A stretch of DNA of 64,000 bases from Nocardioides marmoribigeumensis (GCF_031458325.1 NZ_JAVDYG010000001.1:3906001-3970000); one strand, 5' to 3'; shown: positions 16,267-24,621, counted from the stretch's first letter. A program made the numbers and translations. Notes: generated by a model from the sequence alone, not told the origin.

Positions 16267-16989
16267 GTGACTGTGCGCTCCACCAGCCAGATCGTCGCCG
16301 CGCTGTACGACAAGCGTGTCGACGGCACCTCGTTGACCGACCTGCTCTGCGTCGACTGCACGAGCGACCTCAGCCTGAAGGGCGCCACCCTCTCGGTCGG
16401 GGACCACACGGGGCTGGTCGCGGTCGTCGGCGCCTCGGACCCCGTGCTCCGGCGCCTGGAGGAGCGACAGGTCGAGCTCGCCGAGGGGCCGGCCGCCGAC
16501 GCCGCGCGCTCCGGCGCGCCCTCGGTGCACCACCAGCTGGACGACGCCGCGACCGCCCGCTGGCCGACGTACGCCCCGATGGCGCTCGAGGCCGGGGTCG
16601 GCACGATCGTCGCCTGGCCGCTCTCGGTGGTGGCCGTGCGGGTCGGGGCGCTGGCGATGTACGCCGGCTCGCCGGGGCCGCTGGAGACCAGCGGTGCCAC
16701 GGCGTCGGTCCGGACCTGGGTCGACGCCGCGACCGCGATCCTGCTCGACCTCCAGGAGGCCGAGACCGACCCGTCGAGCGTCGGCGGGCTCGCCTCCTCC
16801 CTCGACTACACCGCGGAGATCCACCAGGCCACCGGCTTCGTCTCGGTCACCGCCGGCGTGCGGCTCGACGACGCGCTCGAGCTGATGCGCGCCCGGGCGT
16901 TCGCCACGGAGCGGACACTGCTGCAGGTGGCGCGAGACGTCCTCGCGGCGCGACTCGTGATCGCCGATCCGGGTGCTCACGATGAGTGA
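16267..16989 (+). CDS. GAF and ANTAR domain protein
   Basis: From GTG 16267 the 240-residue product has a GAF-like sensor part (residues about 10-165, with IVAWPLSVVAVRVGALAMYAG) and a C-terminal ANTAR RNA-binding domain (LDYTAEIHQATGFVSVTAGVRLDDALELMRARAFATERTLLQVARDVL). ANTAR proteins bind paired hairpins in mRNA leaders and prevent termination. The longer open frame upstream covers an opposite gene and is discarded. It is followed 39 bases later by a second GAF-ANTAR gene. Confidence 0.85.
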   Translation: MTVRSTSQIVAALYDKRVDGTSLTDLLCVDCTSDLSLKGATLSVGDHTGLVAVVGASDPVLRRLEERQVELAEGPAADAARSGAPSVHHQLDDAATARWPTYAPMALEAGVGTIVAWPLSVVAVRVGALAMYAGSPGPLETSGATASVRTWVDAATAILLDLQEAETDPSSVGGLASSLDYTAEIHQATGFVSVTAGVRLDDALELMRARAFATERTLLQVARDVLAARLVIADPGAHDE

Positions 16990-17028
16990 CGGGGCGCCCC
17001 ACGGGGCACCTCACGGTTTGGAGGCACG

Positions 17029-17745
17029 ATGACCGACCAACGCCTGGCCCACGTCTTCGTCGAGCTCGCCGACACCCTCGTCGACGAGTTCGACGCGGTG
17101 GACTTCCTGTCCACCCTGGTCGAGCGCAGCATCGAGCTCCTCGACGCCGATGCGGCCGGGGTGATCCTGCGTGGTGCTCGCGGGACGCTCCACGTGGTCG
17201 CGGTGAGCAGCGAGCGGGTCGAGGTGCTCGAGCTGTTCGAGGTCCAGAACGAGGAGGGCCCGTGCCTGGACTGCCTGACCGGCGGCGAGCCCGTGGTCAA
17301 CGTCGACCTCGTCGAGGCCCAGGCGCGCTGGCCGCGCTTCACCCGCGTCGCTGAGCAGCTCGGCTTCACCTCGACCCATGCGCTGCCGCTCCGGCTGCGC
17401 GAGACCAACCTGGGCGCGATGAACCTCTTCCAGACCCGCCGGACGCCGCTGAGCTCCGACGACCTGCTGATCGGGCAGGCGCTGGCCGACATCGCGACGA
17501 TCGGGCTGCTGCAGGAGCGAGCCGTCCGCGAGTCGGCCCTCCTCGCCCACCAGCTGCAGTCGGCGCTCAGCAGCCGGGTGTCGATCGAGCAGGCCAAGGG
17601 GGTCCTGCTGGCGCGCGAGCAGATGCCCGTGGAGTCCGGCTTCGAGCTGATGCGCTCCTACAGCCGGCGCGGCCGTCTGCCGATGCGCCAGGTCGCGCAG
17701 CGGGTGATCGACGGCGAGCTCACGGCCGAGGACCTGCGGCTCTGA
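17029..17745 (+). CDS. GAF and ANTAR domain protein
   Basis: The 238-residue protein has a well-preserved GAF domain (VDFLSTLVERSIELLDADAAGVILRG to LGAMNLFQT, with the NEEGPCLDCLTGGEPV loop) and an ANTAR domain (LSSRVSIEQAKGVLLAREQMPVESGFELMRSYSRRGRLPMRQVAQRVI). GGAGGC lies 8 bases before the ATG. It is a paralogue of the preceding gene and closer to the family consensus. Its RNA targets cannot be seen here. Confidence 0.92.
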   Translation: MTDQRLAHVFVELADTLVDEFDAVDFLSTLVERSIELLDADAAGVILRGARGTLHVVAVSSERVEVLELFEVQNEEGPCLDCLTGGEPVVNVDLVEAQARWPRFTRVAEQLGFTSTHALPLRLRETNLGAMNLFQTRRTPLSSDDLLIGQALADIATIGLLQERAVRESALLAHQLQSALSSRVSIEQAKGVLLAREQMPVESGFELMRSYSRRGRLPMRQVAQRVIDGELTAEDLRL

Positions 17746-17762
17746 GCGCCGGCCGGGGGAGA

Positions 17763-17789
17763 GACCCGGACACGCGAGGACCCCGGGTC
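17763..17789. terminator. hairpin at the convergent gap 17745/17788
   Basis: GACCCGG and CCGGGTC form a 7-bp stem with a 13-nt loop between the stop codons of two convergent genes, overlapping the last codon of the nuclease. There is no T-run, so termination is only a suggestion. Confidence 0.35.
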
Positions 17790-18480
17790 AGCAGGCCCTC
17801 CAGATGCCGCGCGGGGCGGAGCGCGCGTCGCTCTGGGCGCGCCGGTAGGAGGTGACGCGCTCGAACGGCGTGCCGGCGTACACGTAGACCGTGGCCCAGC
17901 CGAGCCACACCTGGGTGCGGTTCATGTCGCGGCCCGTGGAGCGCTTGACCACGTAGCGCAGCAGGCGGCCGTAGCGGTCGACCCGGTCCTGGGTCGGGTC
18001 GCTGACCAGCTTGACCGGGGTGCCGGTGGGCAGCTTCCGCTTCAGCGACCTCGACGCCGCCCGGCCGCCGCACTCCACGCCGCCGTAGACCTCGGGGGTG
18101 TCGATGCCGACCAGGCGGACCCGGCGCTGCGCCCCGGAGTGGAGCCGGACGTCGATGGTGTCGCCGTCGACGACCTTGGTGACGCGGCCGTACTGCACCA
18201 GGCGCGCGGGCCGGGTGGACCCGCTGGTCGAGCCGCTCGTCGACCCGCCGGAGGAGCCGCACGGGCACGGCAGCGAGTCGCAGGCGCGCCCGTCGTCGTC
18301 GGCGTCGAGCCGGTAGGGGTCGCTGCGCGGCCCGCCGGCGTCGAGGTAGACCTTCTGGGCCTGGGCCTGCGTGGAGAAGTCCGAGCAGTCGTAGTCCAGG
18401 GCGGCGGCCGGCCCGGCGCCGGCGAGCGTGGAGAGCACACCGGCGACCAGGGCGACGACCAGGACGAGGGAGCGACGCAC
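17788..18480 (-). CDS. secreted Excalibur-domain thermonuclease (SNase-like)
   Basis: From GTG 18480 the protein has 230 residues. A signal peptide (RRSLVLVVALVAGVLSTLAGAGPAAA) is followed by an Excalibur calcium-binding domain (DYDCSDFSTQAQAQKVYLDAGG... DADDDGRACDSLP), a [11 protein letters not shown] linker and a staphylococcal-nuclease domain: VTKVVDGDTIDV, VRLVGIDTPE, then YGRLLRYV with the catalytic arginine region. It should degrade DNA or RNA outside the cell in a calcium-dependent way. It starts 2 bases after the stop of another Excalibur gene, so both are expressed together. Confidence 0.9.
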   Translation of the reverse strand: MRRSLVLVVALVAGVLSTLAGAGPAAALDYDCSDFSTQAQAQKVYLDAGGPRSDPYRLDADDDGRACDSLPCPCGSSGGSTSGSTSGSTRPARLVQYGRVTKVVDGDTIDVRLHSGAQRRVRLVGIDTPEVYGGVECGGRAASRSLKRKLPTGTPVKLVSDPTQDRVDRYGRLLRYVVKRSTGRDMNRTQVWLGWATVYVYAGTPFERVTSYRRAQSDARSAPRGIWRAC

Positions 18481-18482
18481 GG

Positions 18483-18764
18483 TCAGGCCTCGCAAGCCGT
18501 GCCGTCGCGGTCGCGGTCCAGACGCGTGTAGTTGCGCCAGTAGATCGCCTTGGCGCGGTCGCCGTACGCCGGGCGACCGTAACCGGCGCGCACCTGTCGC
18601 ATCGCTGCGGTGTAGGACCTGGCCACGCCGTGCTTGAAGTCGTGGTGCAGCGCCGAACAGCTGGAGTAGTAGCGACCCGCGGCGTGGGCCGGGGCGGCGG
18701 TGACGGTGAGGGTGCCGGCGGTCAGTGCGACGGCGGCGAGAACGGTCTTGCCTGAGGTGAACAC
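18483..18764 (-). CDS. secreted small Excalibur-domain protein
   Basis: The GTG at 18764 follows GGGAG by 7 bases and opens a 93-residue protein: a signal peptide (VLAAVALTAGTLTVTAAPAHA) and one Excalibur domain (YYSSCSALHHDFKHGVARSYTAAM ... LDRDRDGTACEA) with the D-x-D-x-DG calcium loop and two cysteines. The product is extracellular and likely binds calcium. Co-transcription with the nuclease suggests a joint extracellular role, which is not known. Confidence 0.85.
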   Translation of the reverse strand: MFTSGKTVLAAVALTAGTLTVTAAPAHAAGRYYSSCSALHHDFKHGVARSYTAAMRQVRAGYGRPAYGDRAKAIYWRNYTRLDRDRDGTACEA

Positions 18765-18910
18765 GAGTCTCCCGAGAAGGACGTGACGGGTGGGTCGACA
18801 CAACGGTAGAAATCGGGCCGGGTTTTCTCCACAGGTCAATGGTCCTCATGCGGATGGAGTCCGACCTCCACCGAACGGTCCACCCCGAAGGGCCAGGGGT
18901 GCTCGGGTGC

Positions 18911-19303
18911 TCAGCCGCCCAGCAGGACGTGGAGCACGCGCGGGAGCCGTCGGACCTCGAGCTTGTCGACGCACTGCAGGATGCCGACGTTGAGCGCCGC
19001 CTCGACCACCCCGGGGTTGAGGGCGGCCGAGAACAGCACGACCACCTGGTTGGGCCGGTGGGCGAGCATGCGCACGGCCGTCTCCAGCCCCGTCGTGCCC
19101 GGCATGCGCTCGTCGAGGACCACGGCCGAGGGAGGGGGGTCGAGCGCGACGAACTGCTCCACGGCGTCCAGACCGTCGACCGCCTCGCCCACGATCTCGA
19201 ACCCCTGGTGCTCCAGCGTCGCGCGGACCACGTCGCGGACCGCGGGGTCGTCGTCGACGATGAGCACGGTGGGCGTGGAGGGCACCGCCGGCGTGGCCGT
19301 CAT
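18911..19303 (-). CDS. single-domain response regulator (receiver only)
   Basis: From ATG 19303 the 130-residue product is a lone receiver domain: acidic pair in VLIVDDDPAV, phospho-acceptor D in AVVLDERMPGTTG, S in VVLFSAAL and K in CVDKLE. No output domain and no kinase gene lie next to it. The threonine/serine position and lysine are intact, so it should be phosphorylated and act by protein contact. The 145 bases upstream of its 3' end (18765-18910) contain no gene. Confidence 0.88.
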   Translation of the reverse strand: MTATPAVPSTPTVLIVDDDPAVRDVVRATLEHQGFEIVGEAVDGLDAVEQFVALDPPPSAVVLDERMPGTTGLETAVRMLAHRPNQVVVLFSAALNPGVVEAALNVGILQCVDKLEVRRLPRVLHVLLGG

Positions 19304-19403
19304 GAGGGGGACACTAGCGGTGGCGGAGGGCGTACGGCGGCAAGTGCGCACGACCGGTGCGGACGACCAGCGCGGCCGGTCGGTCCCTCCCGCCCGGGCC
19401 CGT

Positions 19404-20081
19404 TCAGGTGCGGGTGGGTCTCAGGGTGAGCACGGTGCGGCCCGTGCCGCTGACGAGCACCTCGACCGAGGCGATGTCCGCGACGTCGGCAGCCGTGGCC
19501 GCCTCGAGCCGCGTCTCCCGGTCGGGCACGCCGCGCCACGTCGCGACCTGCTCGGTCGAGCCGTCGCGGGTCCGGACGACCAGGGCGTAGGACGGTGAGC
19601 CCTCGCCCCAGTCGCCGCCGCGGTAGGTGCAGGCCAGCCGCATCCGGGTGCCCCACGCGACGTCCTCGAGCGACACGGTGGCGCTGAGCCGGTCCTGGTC
19701 GACCTGCGTCATCGCCTGCATCCGTGCCGGCACCGGGGACGAGGAGGAGCCGACGAGCAGCACCGCGCTCACGACGGCGATCATCACGGCGGCTGCGGCT
19801 GCTCCCGTCGCGGCGAGGAGGCGCACCCGGCGACCGCGCCGTCGTACCTCCTCCAGCAGGTGGGGGAGCATCGTCTCGGGCAGGACCGGCGAGGCCTCGG
19901 GGCCGGCGTAGGCGGGCTCGTCGACCTGCGAGAGCAGCGCGGGCAGGCCGGCGAGGTCGGCGACGGCGCGGGTGCAGCTCGCGCACCCGGTCAGGTGCTC
20001 CTCGAAGGCGCGACGCTCCGCGGGGCCGAGGGCCCCGAGGACGTAGGCCGCGTCGTCGTGCGAGAACGGGTCGGTGCTCAT
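19404..20081 (-). CDS. anti-sigma factor with zinc-finger domain
   Basis: The 225-residue protein starts at an ATGA overlap with the sigma gene. The N-terminal zinc-finger domain (DDAAYVLGALGPAERRAFEEHLTGCASCTRAVADLAGL) has H-x3-C-x2-C, one membrane helix (LLAATGAAAAAVMIAVVSAVLLVG) follows near residue 110, and the outer part (about 100 residues) is a beta-rich domain ending VLVSGTGRTVLTLRPTRT. It should sequester the sigma factor encoded just upstream. Confidence 0.9.
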   Translation of the reverse strand: MSTDPFSHDDAAYVLGALGPAERRAFEEHLTGCASCTRAVADLAGLPALLSQVDEPAYAGPEASPVLPETMLPHLLEEVRRRGRRVRLLAATGAAAAAVMIAVVSAVLLVGSSSSPVPARMQAMTQVDQDRLSATVSLEDVAWGTRMRLACTYRGGDWGEGSPSYALVVRTRDGSTEQVATWRGVPDRETRLEAATAADVADIASVEVLVSGTGRTVLTLRPTRT

Positions 20082-20587
20082 CGGCTCACCCCCAGCTCCT
20101 CGAGCGCCAGGCGGAGCGCCCGCAGGGCGTAGTGGGTGCGGGACTTCACCGTCCCCTCCGCGATGCCGAGGCGGCGGGCGGCCTCGGCGACCGAGCGGCC
20201 GTCGAAGTAGCACTCGCGCAGCACCTGGCGATGGTCGGGCGAGAGCCGCGTCATCGCCTCGGCGACGACCCACGACTGCAACAGCTGGTCGACGTGGTCC
20301 TGCTGCTCGGTCTCGGGGACCTCCGCGGTGATCGTCTCGGGGTGGCTGCGCCGGGAGCGCCACTGGTCGATGACCAGGTTGCGCGCGACGGTGAACAGCC
20401 ACGCTCGGGTCTGCGCCGAGGACCTCGACAGGACGTCCGGGTGCTGCCAGGCCCGCAGGAGCGTGTCCTGGCAGACGTCCTGGGCCCGGGCCGCGTCGCC
20501 CATGGTCAGGTGCAGGCAGTAGCGCCACAGGTCCGCCGCGTGCTCGTCGTGCAGCGCCTGCATCAGCCGTTCCTGCTGCCTGGGCAA
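20078..20587 (-). CDS. ECF-type RNA polymerase sigma factor (SigL-like)
   Basis: The 169-residue factor has region 2 (LWRYCLHLTMGDAARAQDVCQDTLLRAWQHPDVL, then AWLFTVARNLVIDQWRSRR) and region 4 (LSPDHRQVLRECYFDGRSVAEAARRLGIAEGTVKSRTHYALRAL). I place the start at TTG 20587 because GGGAGG lies 7 bases upstream; ATG 20563 is the next option. It is paired with the anti-sigma gene that follows. Confidence 0.9.
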   Translation of the reverse strand: MPRQQERLMQALHDEHAADLWRYCLHLTMGDAARAQDVCQDTLLRAWQHPDVLSRSSAQTRAWLFTVARNLVIDQWRSRRSHPETITAEVPETEQQDHVDQLLQSWVVAEAMTRLSPDHRQVLRECYFDGRSVAEAARRLGIAEGTVKSRTHYALRALRLALEELGVSR

Positions 20588-20628
20588 CGCACCTCCCGTC
20601 GCTGCGCTCGTCCGGCCATTGTGCGTGC

Positions 20629-21018
20629 TCAACCGTGGGCCCGGCGGGTTCCGCCGGCGGTGAGGTGGCCGAGGTGTCCCTCGCGCACCAGGCCGTAGGC
20701 CCCGCACGCCACGGCGACGACCTCGCTCACCGCGGCGACCCAGGCGTACCAGCTCCAGCTGGTGTGGATGCCGAAGAGGCTGCCGTTGACCGCGACGAGG
20801 AAGGCCCCGAGCGTCGCAGCTCCGAAGCCGGCGAGCAGGAACAGCGGCACCCAGTGGTGCCAGCGCACGAGCAGCACCGCGATGACCAGGCCCGCGGCCA
20901 CGTTGACCACGAACAGCGCACCCACCGTTCCCTGGTCCTTGACGCCGTCGACCCACAGGTAGAGGTGGACGAGGGCGGACACCACCGCCGCTGCGGCACC
21001 GATCGTTCGAGTGTTCAT
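20629..21018 (-). CDS. four-helix membrane protein, function unknown
   Basis: The 129-residue product has four hydrophobic helices (around VVSALVHLYLWV, GALFVVNVAAGLVIAVLLV, WVPLFLLAGFGAATLGAFLVAV and WYAWVAAVSEVVAVACGAYGLV) and a short charged tail. This resembles small DoxX-like or DUF-type membrane proteins, but I cannot name a family. It lies between the cluster gene at 21068 and the sigma factor on the same strand. Confidence 0.75.
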   Translation of the reverse strand: MNTRTIGAAAAVVSALVHLYLWVDGVKDQGTVGALFVVNVAAGLVIAVLLVRWHHWVPLFLLAGFGAATLGAFLVAVNGSLFGIHTSWSWYAWVAAVSEVVAVACGAYGLVREGHLGHLTAGGTRRAHG

Positions 21019-21067
21019 GGGGACCTCCGATCCGCTGCTCTGGACACGGTCCGCAGGGCCGCGCGGT

Positions 21068-23164
21068 TCACCGTCGGCGCGTCGGTTCGGCGAAGGCGGC
21101 CAGGAACCGGTCGCGGAAGGCGTCCATCCGCCACACCGGGGCCTGCCGGCTCGGCAGCAGCCCGGGCTCCCAGCCCCACCCCGCCGCCCGGCGTACGACG
21201 GCAGGGTCCTTGGCGATCAGGGTCACCGGCACGTCGTAGCCGGGGTGGGCGCCGCTGACGTAGTGGTGCGGCTGGTGGTCGCCGAGCATCACGACGACCA
21301 GGTCGCCCCCGGACCGGGCCAGGAAGGAGACGACGGTGCGCAGCGTGTACTCCACGGACCGGCCGTACGCCGACCGCACGCGCCGGGTGTCCGCGAGGAC
21401 CTCCGCGGCGCTCTCGCCCTGCTGGGGCATGCCGTGGAACACCGAGCCGTCGCCGACCCGGTCCCAGGGGACCAGACGCGGCAGGGGTGCCCAGGGGTGG
21501 TGGCTGGAGACCAGGTCGATCTCGGCCATGACCGGACGCCGGTCGCCGGGGGTCAGCTCGTGGCGGGCGAACCAGTCCAGCGTGTACTGGTCGGGCACGG
21601 GCGCATAGCCGAAGCGTGGCCCGCGGTAGCCCACGTCGCGGGAGTCGTGCAGCTGGTCGACGCCGTAGAAGTGCTCGCCGGCGGGCCAGTCCTCGGTGTC
21701 GGCGGGCACATCGAGCAAGGTGCGCCAGCCCGCTCGGTCGAAGGCGGTGGAGAGCGTGAGGCGTCGCGTCGCGAGCAGCTGCTCGTAGCGTCGCTGGCCC
21801 GAGACCCACAGGCCCGACTGGACGCTCGCGTGGGCCAGCCAGCTGCCCGCGCCGAAGGTCGGTGAGGTCAGGAACCCGCTGCGGGAGCGGTAGCCCGCGG
21901 CACCGAGGCGCCGCGACCCCGCGGCGAGGACGGCACGGATCCCCGGGGCGTAGGAGCTGTCCTGCACCGCGGAGCGGCCGTAGCTCTCCACGAAGACCAG
22001 CAGCACGTCCTTCCCGCGCAGCCCCTGGAGCAGGTGGTCGCCCGGGACGGACCCGAACGGGTCCCTGGCGATCTGCGCGGCGAAGACGCCCCGGTCGTGC
22101 AGGTCCGCCCGCGCGGTGCGCACCTCGGCCACGGCCAGCCGCGCCGACGCCGACGACAGGCCGCCCGCGCCCAGCGGGGCGGTCACCAGCGCGACCGCGG
22201 CGAGGCCGAGGACGGCTCGCGTGGCGGGGAGCGGGTGGCGCCGGGCGAGCGCGCAGGTCCGCACCGTCGCGAGCGGCACCAGGACGACCGCCGTGACCGC
22301 GGCGACCACCGCGCCGACGGCGGCAGCCCGGGCGGCGAGGCCGCCGACGGAGTCGCTCAGCACGCCCACTGCCGACGGGAGGTAGGTCCAGTCGGCGACG
22401 GGGCGGAAGTCGCGGTCGAGCACGGCGCGGAAGCCGAGGTCGAGCACCTTGAGGACCAGCAGCAGGCCCCCGACCGCTCCGACCGTCACGGCCAGCGCGC
22501 GGCCGACCCGACCGGGCAGCACCAGCACGAGCGCGACCAGGACGAGTGCCTCCACCGGCACGCGGGTCACGGTCGGGAGGGCGGGGGCGGCCCACACCAG
22601 CGCGACGGCGAGCCCGTCGAGGATGGTCGGCCCGGCCCCGGCACCGGTGAGCCGCTCCACGACCTCGGTGCCGAAGGAGACCACCAGGAGGGCGAGCGCC
22701 ACGGCGACGACGGCGAGGGCGCCGACCCGCGGGAGGAATCCGGTTGCGGCGGCCAGGAGCGCGACCCCCTGGAGAGCCGCGACCACCTTGCGCCAGTACG
22801 CCGGCCGCAGCGGTCCGCGCAGCGGCGGGCAGACGGCCTGGGCCAGGAGGAGGGCGTAGCGCGCCGCTCCGACCGCCAGCACCCACCATCCCAGCGACGT
22901 CGCGACGTAGGTGCTCAGGGCGAGGACGAGCAGTGCGTCGGTCTCCGCGTCGAAGTGAGCCCCTCGGGCCGTCACCGTGCCGGTGCGGCGCGCGACGTGC
23001 CCGTCGACCGCGTCGAGGGGCAGCGCGACGGCCGCCAGCAGGCACAGGACCGGGCGGGCGTCGTGGCCTGCCACCGCAACGAGGGCCAGCACCGCGACCG
23101 CGAGCGCCAGCACCAGGCGCGCCGCCGTGACGCGGTCCGCGGGAGTCGGGTGAACCGGGCGCAC
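21068..23164 (-). CDS. fusion of a CDP-alcohol phosphotransferase and an alkaline-phosphatase-fold (sulfatase/LtaS-like) domain
   Basis: The 698-residue membrane protein has two enzymatic halves. Residues about 10-190 are a CDP-alcohol phosphatidyltransferase with the complete motif D51-x2-D54-G55-x2-A58-R59-x8-G68-x3-D72-x3-D76, which transfers a phospho group from a CDP-alcohol to a second alcohol. After a block of further membrane helices, residues about 370-690 form an alkaline-phosphatase-superfamily domain related to sulfatases and lipoteichoic acid synthase (VLLVFVESYGRSAV, SPTFGAGSW, MAEIDLVSSHHPW, VMLGDHQPHH). The gene is divergent from the operon at 23250 and shares its 85-base promoter gap. 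Substrates are unknown; lipid head-group synthesis plus modification or hydrolysis is the natural guess. Confidence 0.88.
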   Translation of the reverse strand: MRPVHPTPADRVTAARLVLALAVAVLALVAVAGHDARPVLCLLAAVALPLDAVDGHVARRTGTVTARGAHFDAETDALLVLALSTYVATSLGWWVLAVGAARYALLLAQAVCPPLRGPLRPAYWRKVVAALQGVALLAAATGFLPRVGALAVVAVALALLVVSFGTEVVERLTGAGAGPTILDGLAVALVWAAPALPTVTRVPVEALVLVALVLVLPGRVGRALAVTVGAVGGLLLVLKVLDLGFRAVLDRDFRPVADWTYLPSAVGVLSDSVGGLAARAAAVGAVVAAVTAVVLVPLATVRTCALARRHPLPATRAVLGLAAVALVTAPLGAGGLSSASARLAVAEVRTARADLHDRGVFAAQIARDPFGSVPGDHLLQGLRGKDVLLVFVESYGRSAVQDSSYAPGIRAVLAAGSRRLGAAGYRSRSGFLTSPTFGAGSWLAHASVQSGLWVSGQRRYEQLLATRRLTLSTAFDRAGWRTLLDVPADTEDWPAGEHFYGVDQLHDSRDVGYRGPRFGYAPVPDQYTLDWFARHELTPGDRRPVMAEIDLVSSHHPWAPLPRLVPWDRVGDGSVFHGMPQQGESAAEVLADTRRVRSAYGRSVEYTLRTVVSFLARSGGDLVVVMLGDHQPHHYVSGAHPGYDVPVTLIAKDPAVVRRAAGWGWEPGLLPSRQAPVWRMDAFRDRFLAAFAEPTRRR

Positions 23165-23249
23165 GGCACCTCCGTGTGGTGGGAGAGGACTCCTCCTCCA
23201 CGACGGACCAGGGCCGCTCGCGGTTCACCGGCGACCACCAGGAGCAGGG

Positions 23250-24254
23250 ATGACACGGACGGCACGTGCGCTGTGGGTCACCGGCCCCTGCCGGTGCGAG
23301 ATCCGGTCGGAGCCGCTGCCCGAGCCCGGCGCGGCCGACGTGCTCGTGCGCACGCGCTTCTCGGCGGTCAGCCGTGGCACCGAGCGGCTCGTGCTGCGCG
23401 GCGGGGTGCCGGCGGACCAGCGCGAGCGCATGCGGGCACCGCACCAGGTCGGGGACTTCCCCTGGCCGGTGAAGTACGGCTACCTCAGCGTCGGCGTGGT
23501 CGTCGCCGGTGCTCCGGACCTGGTCGGGCGGGACGTCTTCTGCCTGCACCCGCACCAGACGGCGTACGTCGTGCCCGCGCGGGACGTGACCCCGCTGCCG
23601 GAGGGCGTGCCCGCACGACGCGGGGTGCTGGTAGGTGCGGTCGAGACCGCGGTCAACGCGCTGTGGGACGTGCCGCCGCTGCTCGGCGACCGGGTGACGG
23701 TGGTCGGGGCGGGCATGGTCGGCTGCGCGGCCGCCCGGCTGCTCGCCGGGGTCCCGGGCGTCGAGGTGACCCTGGTGGACCTCGACGCCTCACGCGGCGC
23801 GGTCGCGGAGACGCTCGGGGTCCGCTTCGCCCTCCCGGAAGCAGCGCCGGGGGAGCAGGACCTGGTCCTGCACGCCAGCGCGACACCGGAGGGGCTCGCC
23901 CTCGCGCTCGGCCTGCTCACCACGGGCGGCACGGTCACCGAGCTCAGCTGGTACGGCGACCGGGTCGTCCCGCTGCCGCTCGGCGGCGACTTCCACTCGC
24001 GACGGCTGGCCCTGCGCTCGACCCAGGTCGGCACCGTCTCGCCCACGGCTCGGTCGCGGTGGGACCACGCCGGCCGCCGCTCGCTCGCGCTCGACCTGCT
24101 CCGCGACCCGGCGTACGACGCGCTTCTCACCGGCACGACGTCGTTCGAGGACCTGCCGGACCTGATGGCGCGGGTCGCGCAGGGCGCTCCGGGGATCTGC
24201 CGGACGATCGCCTACGACGGGGAGGACGCGGATGTTCAGCCTGACCGTGCGTGA
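23250..24254 (+). CDS. MDR-superfamily dehydrogenase (zinc-less)
   Basis: This 334-residue oxidoreductase has the MDR layout: an N-terminal GroES-like domain (DVLVRTRFSAVSRGTERLVLRG, GYLSVGVVVAG) and a Rossmann fold (VTVVGAGMVGCAAARLLAG, LVDLDASRG). Catalytic zinc cysteine/histidine ligands are not visible, as in the sugar-type dehydrogenases next to PTPS homologues in other actinobacteria. It is the first gene of an operon; AGGAGCAGGG lies just before the ATG, and the next gene starts inside its last codons. Confidence 0.85.
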   Translation: MTRTARALWVTGPCRCEIRSEPLPEPGAADVLVRTRFSAVSRGTERLVLRGGVPADQRERMRAPHQVGDFPWPVKYGYLSVGVVVAGAPDLVGRDVFCLHPHQTAYVVPARDVTPLPEGVPARRGVLVGAVETAVNALWDVPPLLGDRVTVVGAGMVGCAAARLLAGVPGVEVTLVDLDASRGAVAETLGVRFALPEAAPGEQDLVLHASATPEGLALALGLLTTGGTVTELSWYGDRVVPLPLGGDFHSRRLALRSTQVGTVSPTARSRWDHAGRRSLALDLLRDPAYDALLTGTTSFEDLPDLMARVAQGAPGICRTIAYDGEDADVQPDRA

Positions 24255-24621
24255 CCGGATGATGGTGGCCCACAGCCTGGCCGACCCGTTCTTCGGGGCG
24301 GCCCAGCGCCTGCACGGCGCGACGTACGTCGTCGAGCTGACCCTGTGGGCGGACCGGCTCGACCAGCACGGCGTGGTCGCGGACCTCGGGGTGGTCGCGA
24401 GCGGGTTGCGAGCCGTCCTCGCCGGCCTGGAGCTGCGCAACCTCGACGACGAGCCGTCGCTCGCCGGTGTCCTCACCACGACCGAGGTGCTGGCCCGCGA
24501 GGTCGCCGACCGGTGCGCGGCGCGCCTCGCGGTCGGCCCCCACGTCACCGAGGTCGAGGCCGTGCTGCGCGAGTCCGACGTGGCGTGGGCGTCCTACCGC
24601 CGGCCGGCACGGGAGGCGTGA
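24232..24621 (+). CDS. 6-pyruvoyl-tetrahydropterin synthase (PTPS/QueD) homologue with incomplete zinc triad
   Basis: The 129-residue protein has the T-fold pattern of PTPS: VAHSLADPFFGAAQRLHGATYVVEL at residues 12-36, an LxxVLxGLELRNLDD middle strand region and EVEAVLRESDVAWASY at the C-terminus with the conserved glutamate. Typical family members have HGHNY; here it is HGATY, so the third zinc histidine (position 30) is alanine, and the catalytic cysteine is also missing. It overlaps the dehydrogenase by 23 bases. Its substrate is likely a pterin or a related pyrimidine, but not the classical reaction. Confidence 0.82.
   Translation: MFSLTVRDRMMVAHSLADPFFGAAQRLHGATYVVELTLWADRLDQHGVVADLGVVASGLRAVLAGLELRNLDDEPSLAGVLTTTEVLAREVADRCAARLAVGPHVTEVEAVLRESDVAWASYRRPAREA

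Noticed and set aside
19100-19400. A kinase partner gene for the lone receiver
   Set aside because: No histidine-kinase motifs are found on either strand near 18.9-19.4 kb.
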